A DNA stretch of 64,000 nt from Cyanocohniella sp. LLY (GTDB lineage Bacteria > Cyanobacteriota > Cyanobacteriia > Cyanobacteriales > Nostocaceae): contig JAKOMP010000010.1 of NCBI GenBank assembly GCA_022241785.1, positions 35,142 to 99,141 on the forward strand, given 5' to 3'. Made by a program: the position numbers and the translations under genes. Within the stretch, counting starts at the first letter, position 1. Every line of letters starts with the position of its first letter. Shown one piece after another: positions 51,236-61,059 of the stretch. Under the pieces are notes generated by a model, which was not told the origin of the DNA, did not search any database, and saw only the letters and a program-made list of their open reading frames with translations.

Positions 51236-52015
51236 TTAGGCTGCGATCGCCGCGATCAAAAATAAGCTATCTACTAAAATTGTACTTAGGACTGCTCCAC
51301 TAAAAGCATACCAGTGTTTTTTTCTAGTCAGCAAAGGTAAAACTCCTGCTGTTAACAGCCCTATGGCAAGAATTGCTGCCCAAGCTTGTCCCCAAGGTGT
51401 TTGTACTTGGATGACAGCAGTTTGTAAAATAGGTGACACATTAGCAGGTTCGACTTGCATAATTTGCCGCCAATAAGGCATTAAATCTACTAAATAAAAA
51501 TACACATCTGTCAGGGCTGTACCCAGTAACGAACCTAAATAAAAGCAGTTACCAACTTTGCCCCAATTCCTCACCAGACACCAACAAGCAAACGGTATGC
51601 CGATGGACTCTACAGGTAAATGCCATAAAGGTTCCCAACGCAACCAGCCCCAGTAAATTGCTCCTGCTAGCCAACTCCAGCTAAAGCCTAAGAGTAAATC
51701 TCCCCACAAATAAGTTACAGGACGTGACATTAACTTAAAACTTAGCCACACCCAAAATCCTGTAATTGCGACACTCAGAACTGGTAGCGATCGCACTAAT
51801 GGCGCTTCCACAAATACTGGCACTGATACCAAAAATACTGCTGCTGCAAACAATAGCCAAGTTTGTCTTGCAGCCTGAGAGACAGGCAGGGAGGGAGTTA
51901 ACGCGAGTGTGGATTCCCATTCATTGATACTTTTTTGTGCTGTATCAGTTGCATGTAAATCAGTATTTATAGGGGTAGTGACAGTGGTGTAAGAGGACAA
52001 TGTATTATTAATCAA
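51236..52015 (-). CDS. DUF3120 membrane protein
   Basis: A 259-residue protein; the first 45 residues are soluble, then about seven membrane helices. Conserved segments are FVEAPLVRSLP, GDLLLGFSWSWLAGAIYWGW and ALTDVYFYLVDLMPYWR, matching a cyanobacteria-restricted family of unknown function. No neighbours explain it. Confidence 0.8.
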   Translation of the reverse strand: MINNTLSSYTTVTTPINTDLHATDTAQKSINEWESTLALTPSLPVSQAARQTWLLFAAAVFLVSVPVFVEAPLVRSLPVLSVAITGFWVWLSFKLMSRPVTYLWGDLLLGFSWSWLAGAIYWGWLRWEPLWHLPVESIGIPFACWCLVRNWGKVGNCFYLGSLLGTALTDVYFYLVDLMPYWRQIMQVEPANVSPILQTAVIQVQTPWGQAWAAILAIGLLTAGVLPLLTRKKHWYAFSGAVLSTILVDSLFLIAAIAA

Positions 52016-52395
52016 AGTTTTTAATATTTGTTACTAAACTTTATCTTATTTAAGATATCACACTAAAAAAATCCCCCCCCAGGGTATTTATATTTTACCA
52101 GTATTCTGCCTAGATTGTATGTTGCACCAAAGTGTAGCAAACCAAGAAATGGGGAGATCAAGGGGATGTAGACGCTTTTGTGGTGAGCTAGTCAAGTTGA
52201 CAGGTTCCCCGGCATCAAGGAACTGGCGCAAAATGGCTACCTGTACCATTGTAGATGTGCCGTAGGCATGACCCTGTAGGGTGGAAGTTACTCTTAGCCC
52301 CTAGTCCCTATGCTTTTTGGGTTATTTTCCTGGAAGGTGGTTAAAAAAACTGTTTGTGTAATTGGTTGTAATAACAGCGATCGCAGGTAAATTCA
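52016..52395. other. Intergenic region upstream of uppP
   Basis: 380 bp between divergent DUF3120 and uppP genes. A run of eight C (52073-52080) and a HIP1 site near 52378 are seen; no gene or array. Confidence 0.5.
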
Positions 52396-53361
52396 ATGAC
52401 TCGATTAAAACGTCAATGGTTCATACTTTTAAGTGCAGCATCTGCCTTATTCTCAATTGCCGCATTTCCTGTCAAAGTTTTGAGTAATCAACCTAACCCA
52501 ACCTTAGATGAGACACAGCCGCAAATGCAGATATTGCAAGCTCTGTTTTTAGGCTTTGTCCAAGGAATGACTGAATTTCTTCCCATTAGCAGTTCAGCAC
52601 ATTTAAAAGTTCTCCCCGTGGCTTTGGGTTGGGGCGATCCTGGGGTAGCTTTTACCGCCATTATTCAGCTGGGTAGCATTGTGGCGGTGTTGTGGTTTTT
52701 CTGGGATGACATGACACAAATTATTAAAGGTGCAACCAAAGCCATCGCTGTCAAAGATTACCAAAGCCATGATTTCCGCTTATTTCTAGGAATTACCTTA
52801 GGAACAGTGCCTATAGTTTTCTTCGGACTTTTAATTAAAAGATTTATTCCAGATTATGATAATTCGCCCCTGAGAAGCATGGCCGCCATCGCCATTGCCT
52901 CTATAGTTATGTCCCTATTATTAGGATTGGCAGAAAAACTCGGTAAACGGCAACGTGACTTTCAACATTTAACCATGAAAGACGGTCTATTAATGGGTTT
53001 GGCTCAATCGTTGGCATTAATCCCCGGTGTATCTCGTTCAGGTTCCACAATTACCAGCGGACTATTTATGAGCTTAGAACGGGAAACAGCGGCGAGATTT
53101 TCCTTTTTGCTAGGAATCCCCGCCATCACCCTAGCTGGCTTAGTGGAGTTAAAAGATTTTATTCAAGTAGGTGTAGGCAACATAGGTATAGCACCGATGA
53201 TCGTCGGTACAATTTCATCTGGGATATTTTCCTATATTGCGATCGCTGGCTTGATACAATTCCTCAAAACCCAAAGCACCTTGGTATTTATTTTGTATCG
53301 CCTAGTATTTGGTGTCGCCATCTTGGGTGCCATCGGTACGGGATTAATCAACAATAGTTAA
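52396..53361 (+). CDS. uppP: Undecaprenyl-diphosphate phosphatase with N-terminal extension
   Basis: Recycles undecaprenyl pyrophosphate to the monophosphate carrier used for peptidoglycan and polysaccharide assembly. The 321-residue BacA/UppP product has the two catalytic stretches QGMTEFLPISSSAHL and LIPGVSRSGSTITSGL, and eight helices. An extra 45-residue N-terminal part contains a hydrophobic helix (FILLSAASALFSIAAF), probably a signal anchor; such extensions occur in cyanobacterial homologues. Loss of this activity limits all undecaprenyl-linked glycans, including possibly the one exported by Wzm/Wzt. Confidence 0.94.
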   Translation: MTRLKRQWFILLSAASALFSIAAFPVKVLSNQPNPTLDETQPQMQILQALFLGFVQGMTEFLPISSSAHLKVLPVALGWGDPGVAFTAIIQLGSIVAVLWFFWDDMTQIIKGATKAIAVKDYQSHDFRLFLGITLGTVPIVFFGLLIKRFIPDYDNSPLRSMAAIAIASIVMSLLLGLAEKLGKRQRDFQHLTMKDGLLMGLAQSLALIPGVSRSGSTITSGLFMSLERETAARFSFLLGIPAITLAGLVELKDFIQVGVGNIGIAPMIVGTISSGIFSYIAIAGLIQFLKTQSTLVFILYRLVFGVAILGAIGTGLINNS

Positions 53362-53414
53362 TAGTCCTGTCGTCATTGGGAAAAATCACTTCCCCCTTTT
53401 ACCAAAAGATCAGA

Positions 53415-53438
53415 TTTAAAGCCGAGTGGAATTGTGGG
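53415..53438 (+). repeat. 24-bp leader repeat, copy 2 (upstream of the radical SAM gene)
   Basis: Exact copy of the repeat before tldE (15876-15899, opposite strand). It is followed by a C-rich CCCTGCTCCCTGCC tract and the start codon 65 nt after the repeat end. Confidence 0.8.
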
Positions 53439-53503
53439 TGCTTTTCCCCCCTGCTCCCTGCCCCCTGCCCCCCTGCTTTTTACCCCCACCCCTCACACAC
53501 ATC

Positions 53504-54844
53504 ATGTCTACCATCCATCCTGCCCAAATTACCAAAGTATTACCCGATTCCATCGCCGCAGAAATTGGCTTTGAACCTGGGGATGCCATTGTGGCTATTA
53601 ATGGCACCCATCCCCGTGATTTAATTGATTATCAGTTTTTGTGTGCTGATGAGGTTCTAGAACTAGAAGTTTTAGACGCAACTGGCAAAACCCATCATGT
53701 GGAAATTGAAAAAGACTATGACGAAGACTTGGGGCTAGAATTTGCCACAGCTTTATTTGATGGGTTAATTCAGTGTAATAATCGTTGTCCGTTTTGCTTT
53801 ATTGATCAACAGCCACCAGGTAAGCGTTCCAGCTTGTACTTAAAAGACGATGATTATCGTCTCAGCTTTTTGTATGGTTCCTACTTAACTTTGACTAATT
53901 TGTTAGAAAAAGAATGGCGGCGGATTGAACAAATGCGCTTGTCTCCTTTATTTGTCTCCGTTCATGCTACGGAACCTGAAATTAGAATTAGACTTTTGAA
54001 AAACCAGCGTGCTGGACAAATCTTGCCACAAATTCAATGGTTCCAAGAGCGAAGACTACAAATTCATGCCCAAGTAGTTGTATGTCCAGGTATCAACGAT
54101 GGCAAACATCTGGAACAAACACTCAAAGATTTAGCGTCCTTTTATACTGGCGAAGTGCCTGCGGTAGCATCAGTGGCAGTAGTGCCAGTTGGTTTAACGC
54201 GGTTTCGCCCTGAAGACGACGAACTCACACCTGTTACCAGGGAAAAAGCTCAAGAAGTGATTTCCCAAGTAAAATTACTCTCTCAGCAATTTCGCCAACA
54301 ATTCGGTTCCGGGTTTGCTTGGTTAGCCGATGAGTGGTTTTTAATTGCAGGTGAGGAATTACCCAGCGAGTCGGAATATGAAGAATATCCGCAAATTGAT
54401 AACGGGGTGGGTTCCATTCGTTTATTTATCAAGCAATTTGCATCTACCGCCGCAGAATTATTACCGTCAAAGCTTTATCATCAGAAAAAATTAACTTGGG
54501 TAGTAGGTAATGCCGTAGAAACAGCCTTTCAACCCATTGTGCAACGCTTAAATGCTGTTGAGGGTTTAGAAGTGAAAATGCAGGCTTTGTGTAGTGATTA
54601 CTGGGGACAAAATATTAGTGTCACCGGGTTACTTACTGGGCATGATTTGCTTTTAAATCTCCAAGGGCAAGATTTAGGCGATGGAATTTTGTTGCCAAAA
54701 GTTATGTTGAAACATGGTGAATTATTATTTTTAGATGACATGAATGTTGCTGAAGTTGCGAAGAAACTAAAAACCAAAATCATTCCCGTAGAAGGAGTTG
54801 AGGGTTTAATAAACAACTGTATTGCGGAAAATGTTCTTGTTTAA
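53504..54844 (+). CDS. PDZ/radical SAM protein, TIGR03279 type
   Basis: A 446-residue protein. Residues 1-65 form a PDZ-like domain (AEIGFEPGDAIVAING), followed by a radical SAM-like Cys cluster CNNRCPFCFIDQ (CxxxCxxC) and the family stretches LYLKDDDYRLSFLYG and VSVHATEPEIRIRLLKN. The C-terminal part (DUF512-like) ends near LPKVMLKHGELLFLDD. The family is near-universal in cyanobacteria; the reaction is unknown. The frame is open upstream to 53426 through C-rich repeat DNA, but ATG 53504 (MSTIHPAQITKVL) is the family start. Confidence 0.92.
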   Translation: MSTIHPAQITKVLPDSIAAEIGFEPGDAIVAINGTHPRDLIDYQFLCADEVLELEVLDATGKTHHVEIEKDYDEDLGLEFATALFDGLIQCNNRCPFCFIDQQPPGKRSSLYLKDDDYRLSFLYGSYLTLTNLLEKEWRRIEQMRLSPLFVSVHATEPEIRIRLLKNQRAGQILPQIQWFQERRLQIHAQVVVCPGINDGKHLEQTLKDLASFYTGEVPAVASVAVVPVGLTRFRPEDDELTPVTREKAQEVISQVKLLSQQFRQQFGSGFAWLADEWFLIAGEELPSESEYEEYPQIDNGVGSIRLFIKQFASTAAELLPSKLYHQKKLTWVVGNAVETAFQPIVQRLNAVEGLEVKMQALCSDYWGQNISVTGLLTGHDLLLNLQGQDLGDGILLPKVMLKHGELLFLDDMNVAEVAKKLKTKIIPVEGVEGLINNCIAENVLV

Positions 54845-54938
54845 TTAGCAAATATCAGTTGTTTTTCGGAGGTAATTTATGCAGGGAATGAATGATAAAT
54901 AAAACAAAGGCATTTTAGATAAAAATGGGGAGTGATTA

Positions 54939-57587
54939 GTGAAGAATCAAGAAAAATGTAATAATAAAATCAGACAAACTGGATTCTTCATCTTCATTTT
55001 TAAGTTTTTAATTTGTAATTATTTGGGTATTTTGCCAGCGAAAGCGGCAACAACAGAACCTGTATTGAGCGTGGTGCAAAGCCAAGAAAATAAGCAGCAA
55101 TGGGCAGAAATCACCAAGCGTTTGCAAGCAATAAATATGAATTATTGCGTCATTTCCATAGCTGACGTGAAAAGTGCCGCAGATTGGGGCGATCGCCAGG
55201 TCTTGTTTTTGCCCAACGTCGAGACATTAACCCCAGCCCAAGCGATCGCCTTAGAAGAATGGATGAGCAAAGGCGGAAACTTAATTGCTAGTGGCCCTGT
55301 AGGTAGTTTGTCAGCACCAGGAGTGCGTCAATTATTGCGATCGCTCTTAGGCAGTTATTGGGGATTTAGCCTCAGTCAGACACAGCAGATTCAAGCTTCA
55401 AAAACCAAAAAATCAGAGTGGGCAAACCAAAACGAACTCTTTGGGAGAGTACACGGCGGTGTGTTGATTCCCAATGATGTTGCCACTCAAGCCACCGCAG
55501 TCTGGAACTCCTCAGATAATCCCGCCGCAGTCGTCACTACAGAGCGTTCCACCTTCTTGGGTTGGCGCTGGGGAACCAATACAGCCTCAGCCGCAGATTT
55601 AGATAGTAACTGGCTCAAAGCTGCCATCACTCACCATTTATCAGCCCCAGCCAATCGCCGCCAAAAAATAGCAGGAGCATCCCCAACCTGCGCCACATCA
55701 GTAGCCACTGCTCCCCCATCGCCTCATCACCCCATCGCCATCGCCCCATCGCCCGCACCCATAGACGAAATCGACCAACTAGAACAAGCAGTCCGCTTAG
55801 ATATTGCCCCCAACTCCAATGTACCGATTAGTAACAATGAGGCGATCGCACTGCAACAAGAGCTAGAAAATTTAATTGGTCGGGTAGAAAGTGCCTATTT
55901 AGCTGCATCCGCCCATGCTGCTAGAGTGGGGGATGTGAGTACTAGTAGCTCTTCTCTCAAAGGAGAACAGACACAATTAGCTTCCACGAGAACGCTAATT
56001 CCTGGTAGAGAACAAGCCATAGAACAAGCCAAGATAGTTGCTCAAAACATACCTCTGTTAATTGCCCAAAAAAAATACGCTCTAGCACGTCAACAGTGGC
56101 TAGCTACCAAAGCCAATTTGTGGAAACAGTTTCCTGTGAATCGCAGATTAGCTCAAGCGGAAATTCGAGCCGTGTGGTTAGATCGGGGGACAATTGTTAA
56201 GGCTGGTAGCGACAAAGAATTAGCTAAAATTTTTGATCGGCTAGCACAATCGGGAATTAACACTGTCTTTTTTGAAACCGTTAATGCAGGTTATACGATT
56301 TACCCCAGCCAAGTTGCACCCCAGAATAACCCATTAATTCGCGGCTGGGACCCATTAGCGGCTGGAGTGAAATTAGCCCATGAACGGGGTATGGAGTTAC
56401 ATGCTTGGGTTTGGGTATTTGCTGCTGGGAACCAGCGTCATAATGAATTGATCAATGTTAGTCCTAATTACCCAGGCCCAGTGTTGGCAAAGAATCCTGA
56501 TTGGGCAAATTACGATCATCGTGGGCAAACAATTCCTGTTGGTCAAACTAAACCATTCTACGACCCAGCTAATCCAGAATTACGGCAGTATTTACTCAAT
56601 TTGTACGCAGAAATCGTCACTCGCTACAAAGTTGACGGTATTCAACTAGATTACATTCGTAATCCCTTCCAAGACCCGGCCGCAGGTCGAACTTATGGCT
56701 ATGGTAAAGCTGCCAGAGCGCAGTTCCAGCAATTGCATGGTGTAGATCCTGTAAATATTTCGCCCAGTCAACGGGATTTGTGGCAAAAGTGGACAGCATT
56801 TCGCACCCAGCAAATTGATAGCTTTGTGACCCAAGTGTCACAGGAATTACGCAAAAAACAACCAAATTTAATTCTTTCAGTTGCGGTATTTCCTCTACCA
56901 GAAATAGAACGCATTCAAAAACTCCAGCAGCATTGGGAAGTTTGGGCAAGACGAGGAGATATAGACTTAATCGTACCCATGACTTATGCTCAGGATACCT
57001 CTAGTTTCCAACGTTTAGCCCAACCTTGGATAGCTTCGACAAAATTAGGAGCTACCTTGTTGCTGCCAGGTATTCGCTTGCTATCTTTGCCCACGGTGGG
57101 AGCATTTGACCAACTACAACTAATTAGAGATTTACCAGTTAGTGGTTATGCCCTCTTTGCCGCAGAAAATTTGAATAACGACCTACAAACAGTTTTTAGT
57201 AACACTCAGGGCCAGGTTTCATCAACCATTAATGAACCTATTCCTCACCGTCAGCCTTTTAAAACTGCTGCTGTTCGTTACACAGCTTTACAAAGTGAAT
57301 GGCAGTTAGTTTTGCAAAACGACCAACTACAACTGCCTGCTGCCACCATTTCTGACTTTAATCAGCAAATGGCAGTTGTACAAAGAGCTTTAGATCAGCT
57401 AGCAGCTTCACCTTCAGCCGGTAATTTCATCGCCGCAAGAGCCACTTTAACTAGGTTTCAATCTCAATTTCGCATCTGGATGCGCCAACCAGCCACAGAT
57501 AATCCCTATCAAGTTAAAGCCTGGGAAAATCGCCTAGCAACTATAGAAAGGTTGCTGCGCTACGGCGAACGGCGCCAGTTGCGTTAA
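54939..57587 (+). CDS. Exported GHL10-like glycoside hydrolase with N-terminal glutamine-amidotransferase-like domain
   Basis: An 882-residue exported protein. A signal peptide (GFFIFIFKFLICNYLGI) ends near ILPAKAAT. Residues about 50-240 resemble a class I glutamine amidotransferase/ThuA-like fold (VLFLPNVETLTPAQAIALEE, GGNLIASGPVG) without a visible catalytic Cys triad. A Pro/Ser-rich linker and a helical segment follow, then a GHL10 (DUF187-like) barrel from about 405 to 760: EIRAVWLDRG, VFFETVNAGYTIYPS, HAWVWVFAAG, KVDGIQLDYIRNP. The last 120 residues are helical. The probable role is cleavage of a wall or surface polysaccharide. GTG 54939 has GGGGAG shortly before it. Confidence 0.88.
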   Translation: MKNQEKCNNKIRQTGFFIFIFKFLICNYLGILPAKAATTEPVLSVVQSQENKQQWAEITKRLQAINMNYCVISIADVKSAADWGDRQVLFLPNVETLTPAQAIALEEWMSKGGNLIASGPVGSLSAPGVRQLLRSLLGSYWGFSLSQTQQIQASKTKKSEWANQNELFGRVHGGVLIPNDVATQATAVWNSSDNPAAVVTTERSTFLGWRWGTNTASAADLDSNWLKAAITHHLSAPANRRQKIAGASPTCATSVATAPPSPHHPIAIAPSPAPIDEIDQLEQAVRLDIAPNSNVPISNNEAIALQQELENLIGRVESAYLAASAHAARVGDVSTSSSSLKGEQTQLASTRTLIPGREQAIEQAKIVAQNIPLLIAQKKYALARQQWLATKANLWKQFPVNRRLAQAEIRAVWLDRGTIVKAGSDKELAKIFDRLAQSGINTVFFETVNAGYTIYPSQVAPQNNPLIRGWDPLAAGVKLAHERGMELHAWVWVFAAGNQRHNELINVSPNYPGPVLAKNPDWANYDHRGQTIPVGQTKPFYDPANPELRQYLLNLYAEIVTRYKVDGIQLDYIRNPFQDPAAGRTYGYGKAARAQFQQLHGVDPVNISPSQRDLWQKWTAFRTQQIDSFVTQVSQELRKKQPNLILSVAVFPLPEIERIQKLQQHWEVWARRGDIDLIVPMTYAQDTSSFQRLAQPWIASTKLGATLLLPGIRLLSLPTVGAFDQLQLIRDLPVSGYALFAAENLNNDLQTVFSNTQGQVSSTINEPIPHRQPFKTAAVRYTALQSEWQLVLQNDQLQLPAATISDFNQQMAVVQRALDQLAASPSAGNFIAARATLTRFQSQFRIWMRQPATDNPYQVKAWENRLATIERLLRYGERRQLR

Positions 57588-57594
57588 TACTAAC

Positions 57595-57686
57595 AGGACT
57601 TACGTAACCAACCACGTATTTTCGTCATTGCGACGGTAGGGAAGCAATCTCAAAGCCTTGATTTTCGTAGTGAGTTCGTAAGTCCT
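57595..57686. mobile_element. MITE-like element, 92 bp
   Basis: Ends are AGGACTTACG (57595-57604) and CGTAAGTCCT (57677-57686), a perfect 10-bp inverted repeat, flanked on both sides by AAC (a possible 3-bp target duplication). No ORF inside. Confidence 0.65.
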
Positions 57687-57712
57687 AACTAAGTTGCGTT
57701 CAAACATAATAT

Positions 57713-57752
57713 TCCTACTCCCTACTCCCTACTCCCTACTCCCTACTCCCCA
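57713..57752 (+). repeat. Heptamer tandem repeat (CTCCCTA)
   Basis: Five units of CTCCCTA/ACTCCCT, same type as those flanking 43618-43740. Confidence 0.8.
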
Positions 57753-57915
57753 GTACTCATGATTATTAGTATTTCTTCATACAAAATTTACAGTAAATTC
57801 ACAGAATTTATAATTTAGACATTATTATTTAATTTGTATCAATAATATTAGAAAATACTGAAATAAATAACTTGCTTTAAATAACTATTGTTTGATGTAG
57901 CAATTGTCATCCTCT

Positions 57916-60900
57916 ATGCAAGCTTTACCTCAGCTTCTCTGTCCACGATGTTTAAAGTCGATGATTGACTTTTCGCCACTGACGGTTAAGCCAACAACAT
58001 CGGTGTCAGAAGCAGTAACACTGATGGCTAATCATGGTGTCAGTATTTTGGTGGTGACAGGTTCACAGGTAGTTGGATGGTTGACACAGAAAGATGTGGT
58101 GCGGCTTTTAGCTTCAGGGATTAACTTTCACACAACTCAGGTTGCTGAAGTTATGCAAACTTCAGTAATTACACTGAAAATTACAGAATTACCACCGATA
58201 AAAATAGTATTTTCACTGTTACATCAAAATCAATTGGAAATCTTGCCAGTTATAGATGAGCAAGGTCAACTTATGGGGACGATAACACCTGCAAGCATTT
58301 GTCAAGTGATCGCACAACCCCCAGCTAAAATTAGAGGTGAAGAGTTAGAAACTCTAGAAAGGCGTGTGACTGAACGAACCATCGCTTTAACTCAAATTAA
58401 TCAGCAGCTATTATTAGAAATTGCGGAACGCCAAATCAGTGAAGAGCGCTTTCGCTTTTTGGCAGAATCCATCCCTCAACAAGTGTGGATCGCCCATGCT
58501 CATGGCAATATTGAATATGTGAACCAGCCAACTCTGGATTACTTTGGCTGCAAATCAGAACAAATTCTGGGTTGGGAATGGCAGCAATGGGTACACCCAG
58601 ATGATTTGCCAAATTGTGTAGACTTGTGGCAACAATCTATAGATACGGGTAACCCTTACGAAGTTGAATTACGTTGGCGCAGAGGAATTGATAAATCCTA
58701 TCGCTGGCATTTAATCCGAGCGTTACCTTTGCGTAATCAGCAAGGTGAAATTGTCAATTGGTTCGGCACCAGTACAGATATTAATGATCGTGTTTTTACA
58801 GAAGTTGCTCTGCGAGAAACACAACAACGGCTACAAGCAATTTTGGATAATTCTCCCGCGGTGATTTATCTAGTTGATAGTCATGGTAAAAATCTCCTGG
58901 TTAATCGCCAGTATGAAAAGCTATTAAACCTCCCTCAAGACCAGATCATCGGCAAGACTGTATATGATATTTGGCCCCATAATCTTGCTGATAAGTTTGC
59001 TACCAATAACTCCCAAGTTCTGGCAGATGGTGTTCCCATAGAAACAGAAGAAGTGGTTCCTACAGAGGATGGTTTACACACTTACTTATCTATCAAATTT
59101 CCTTTAAAAGATGCTAACGGCGTTCCTTATGCTATTGGGGGTATTTCTACTGATATTACCGGACGCAAATTAATCGAGGAATCATTACTCCGCTTTCATA
59201 AAGCCATAGAAAGTACCAGTGATGCCATCTTGATTGGAGATATTACAGGTGCAGTTGTCTACGTTAACCCCGCTTTTATCAATCTGTATGAGTACAGTTT
59301 AAAGGAACTACAGGCTGCTGGGGGATGTGTAGCAATTTTTCAGGAGCCAGCAGAATATGAAAAAGTACGGACTAGAATTAAGTGTAGTCATTCATGGCGT
59401 GGTGAGTTGACCCTTAGAGCATCTAGTGGTCGCATTGTCAACGTTGATCTGCGTGCTGATGCCATCAAAGATGCTACTGGTAAAATTGTGGGTACAGTTT
59501 GTATTCATACAGACATTACTCCACGGAAACGAGATGAAGAAGGATTACGTCTCCGGGAGCGAGCGATCGCAGCCAGTAGTAATGGCATTATTATTGCTGA
59601 TGCTAGTATTCCTAATGGGCCAATTATCTATGTCAATCCTGCCTTTGAGCGCATGACTGGCTACTCAGCTGCAGAAGTCATTGGACAAAACTTTCGTTCG
59701 TTCCAAAGTGCTGACATCAATCAACCAGGGTTACAAGAACTCAATGCAGCCATGCAAGTAGGTAGAGACTGCACAGTGACTCTTTGCAACTATCGTAAAG
59801 ATGGCAGTTTATTGTGGAATGAGTTAAATATTTCTCCTGTTCATGATGTGAGTGGCAAACTCACTCACTATATCGGTATTCAAACAAATATCACTGAACG
59901 AAAGCAGGTAGAAACAGCATTACTTGTCAGCCAACAACGGTTACAATATTTACTTTCATCCAGTCCAGCAGTGATTTATACTGCCAAGACTTCTGGGGAT
60001 TTTGGTGTTATTTTCATCAGCGAAAATGTCATGACCATGACAGGATATACAGCATGGGAAATTTTGGATTCTAGCTTTTGGGCTAATCATATCCACGTCG
60101 AAGACTTACCATCTGTGTTGGCTGAACTGTCCCAGGTATTACAAAACGAGAATTATACTTTAGAGTATCGCTTTTTACATAAAAACGGTATTTATCGTTG
60201 GCTATACGACCAAGGACAGCTAGTGCGAGATGATACAGGTAATCCCCTAGAATTGGTAGGTTATTTGGCAGATATCACAGAACGCAAAGAATTAGAAGAA
60301 GAATTGAAAGTAGCACTAGAAAAAGAAAAGGAACTGAATGAGCTTAAATCTCGTTTTGTCTCCATGACTTCCCACGAATTTCGCACGCCATTGAGTACTA
60401 TCCTTTCTTCTTCGGAATTACTAGAACATTACCGCTATAAATGGACAGAAGAAAAACAACTTACTCATTTACATCGCATTCAGTCCGCTGTTAAGCGGAT
60501 GACAGAAATGTTAAATGATGTGTTGGTAATCGGCAAAGCTGATGCGGGAAGACTAGAGTATAGACCAAAATTCTTCGATTTGGTGGAACACTGCCGCCAT
60601 TTAGTGGAAGAAGTGCAACTCAATCACAAAAATATATGCACAATTTATTTTACTAGTCAGGATAAATCTATGTCATGCTGCATGGATGACAAATTGCTGG
60701 GGCATATTCTCAGTAATTTACTCTCCAATGCCATCAAGTATTCCCCAAATCAAAGCACAATTCAGTTTACTCTCGCTTGTGAGAATCAACACGCAGTATT
60801 TGAAATTCAAGATCGAGGAATTGGCATTCCAGAAGAAGACATACCACACTTATTTGAGACTTTTCATCGTGCCAGAAATGTCGGTAACATTTTAGGCACT

Positions 60901-61059
60901 GGATTAGGACTGGCAATTGTAAAAAAATGTGTAGATTTACACCAGGGTAAAATCTCTGTCAGGAGTACACTGGGAGTTGGTACGGTATTTACAGTTACTT
61001 TACCTTTAAGTAAAGATATAAAAACTGAGGTTAAAAATGGTCAAAATTTTAGTCATTGA
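57916..61059 (+). CDS. CBS/multi-PAS sensor histidine kinase
   Basis: A 1047-residue soluble kinase without membrane helices. A CBS pair (about 20-145) is followed by a coiled linker, about five PAS domains (about 175-795; several end with the PAC signatures GTSTDINDR, GISTDITGR, HTDITPRK, QTNITERK, LADITERK), a HisKA domain (MTSHEFRTPLSTIL, phospho-acceptor His) and an HATPase (LSNLLSNAIKYSP, DRGIGIP, GTGLGLAIV). ATG 57916 (MQALPQLLCPRC) is preferred over TTG 57904. It overlaps the next gene by 23 nt and probably phosphorylates that REC-EAL protein. The CBS pair may bind an adenine nucleotide; ligands of the PAS domains are unknown. Confidence 0.93.
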   Translation: MQALPQLLCPRCLKSMIDFSPLTVKPTTSVSEAVTLMANHGVSILVVTGSQVVGWLTQKDVVRLLASGINFHTTQVAEVMQTSVITLKITELPPIKIVFSLLHQNQLEILPVIDEQGQLMGTITPASICQVIAQPPAKIRGEELETLERRVTERTIALTQINQQLLLEIAERQISEERFRFLAESIPQQVWIAHAHGNIEYVNQPTLDYFGCKSEQILGWEWQQWVHPDDLPNCVDLWQQSIDTGNPYEVELRWRRGIDKSYRWHLIRALPLRNQQGEIVNWFGTSTDINDRVFTEVALRETQQRLQAILDNSPAVIYLVDSHGKNLLVNRQYEKLLNLPQDQIIGKTVYDIWPHNLADKFATNNSQVLADGVPIETEEVVPTEDGLHTYLSIKFPLKDANGVPYAIGGISTDITGRKLIEESLLRFHKAIESTSDAILIGDITGAVVYVNPAFINLYEYSLKELQAAGGCVAIFQEPAEYEKVRTRIKCSHSWRGELTLRASSGRIVNVDLRADAIKDATGKIVGTVCIHTDITPRKRDEEGLRLRERAIAASSNGIIIADASIPNGPIIYVNPAFERMTGYSAAEVIGQNFRSFQSADINQPGLQELNAAMQVGRDCTVTLCNYRKDGSLLWNELNISPVHDVSGKLTHYIGIQTNITERKQVETALLVSQQRLQYLLSSSPAVIYTAKTSGDFGVIFISENVMTMTGYTAWEILDSSFWANHIHVEDLPSVLAELSQVLQNENYTLEYRFLHKNGIYRWLYDQGQLVRDDTGNPLELVGYLADITERKELEEELKVALEKEKELNELKSRFVSMTSHEFRTPLSTILSSSELLEHYRYKWTEEKQLTHLHRIQSAVKRMTEMLNDVLVIGKADAGRLEYRPKFFDLVEHCRHLVEEVQLNHKNICTIYFTSQDKSMSCCMDDKLLGHILSNLLSNAIKYSPNQSTIQFTLACENQHAVFEIQDRGIGIPEEDIPHLFETFHRARNVGNILGTGLGLAIVKKCVDLHQGKISVRSTLGVGTVFTVTLPLSKDIKTEVKNGQNFSH

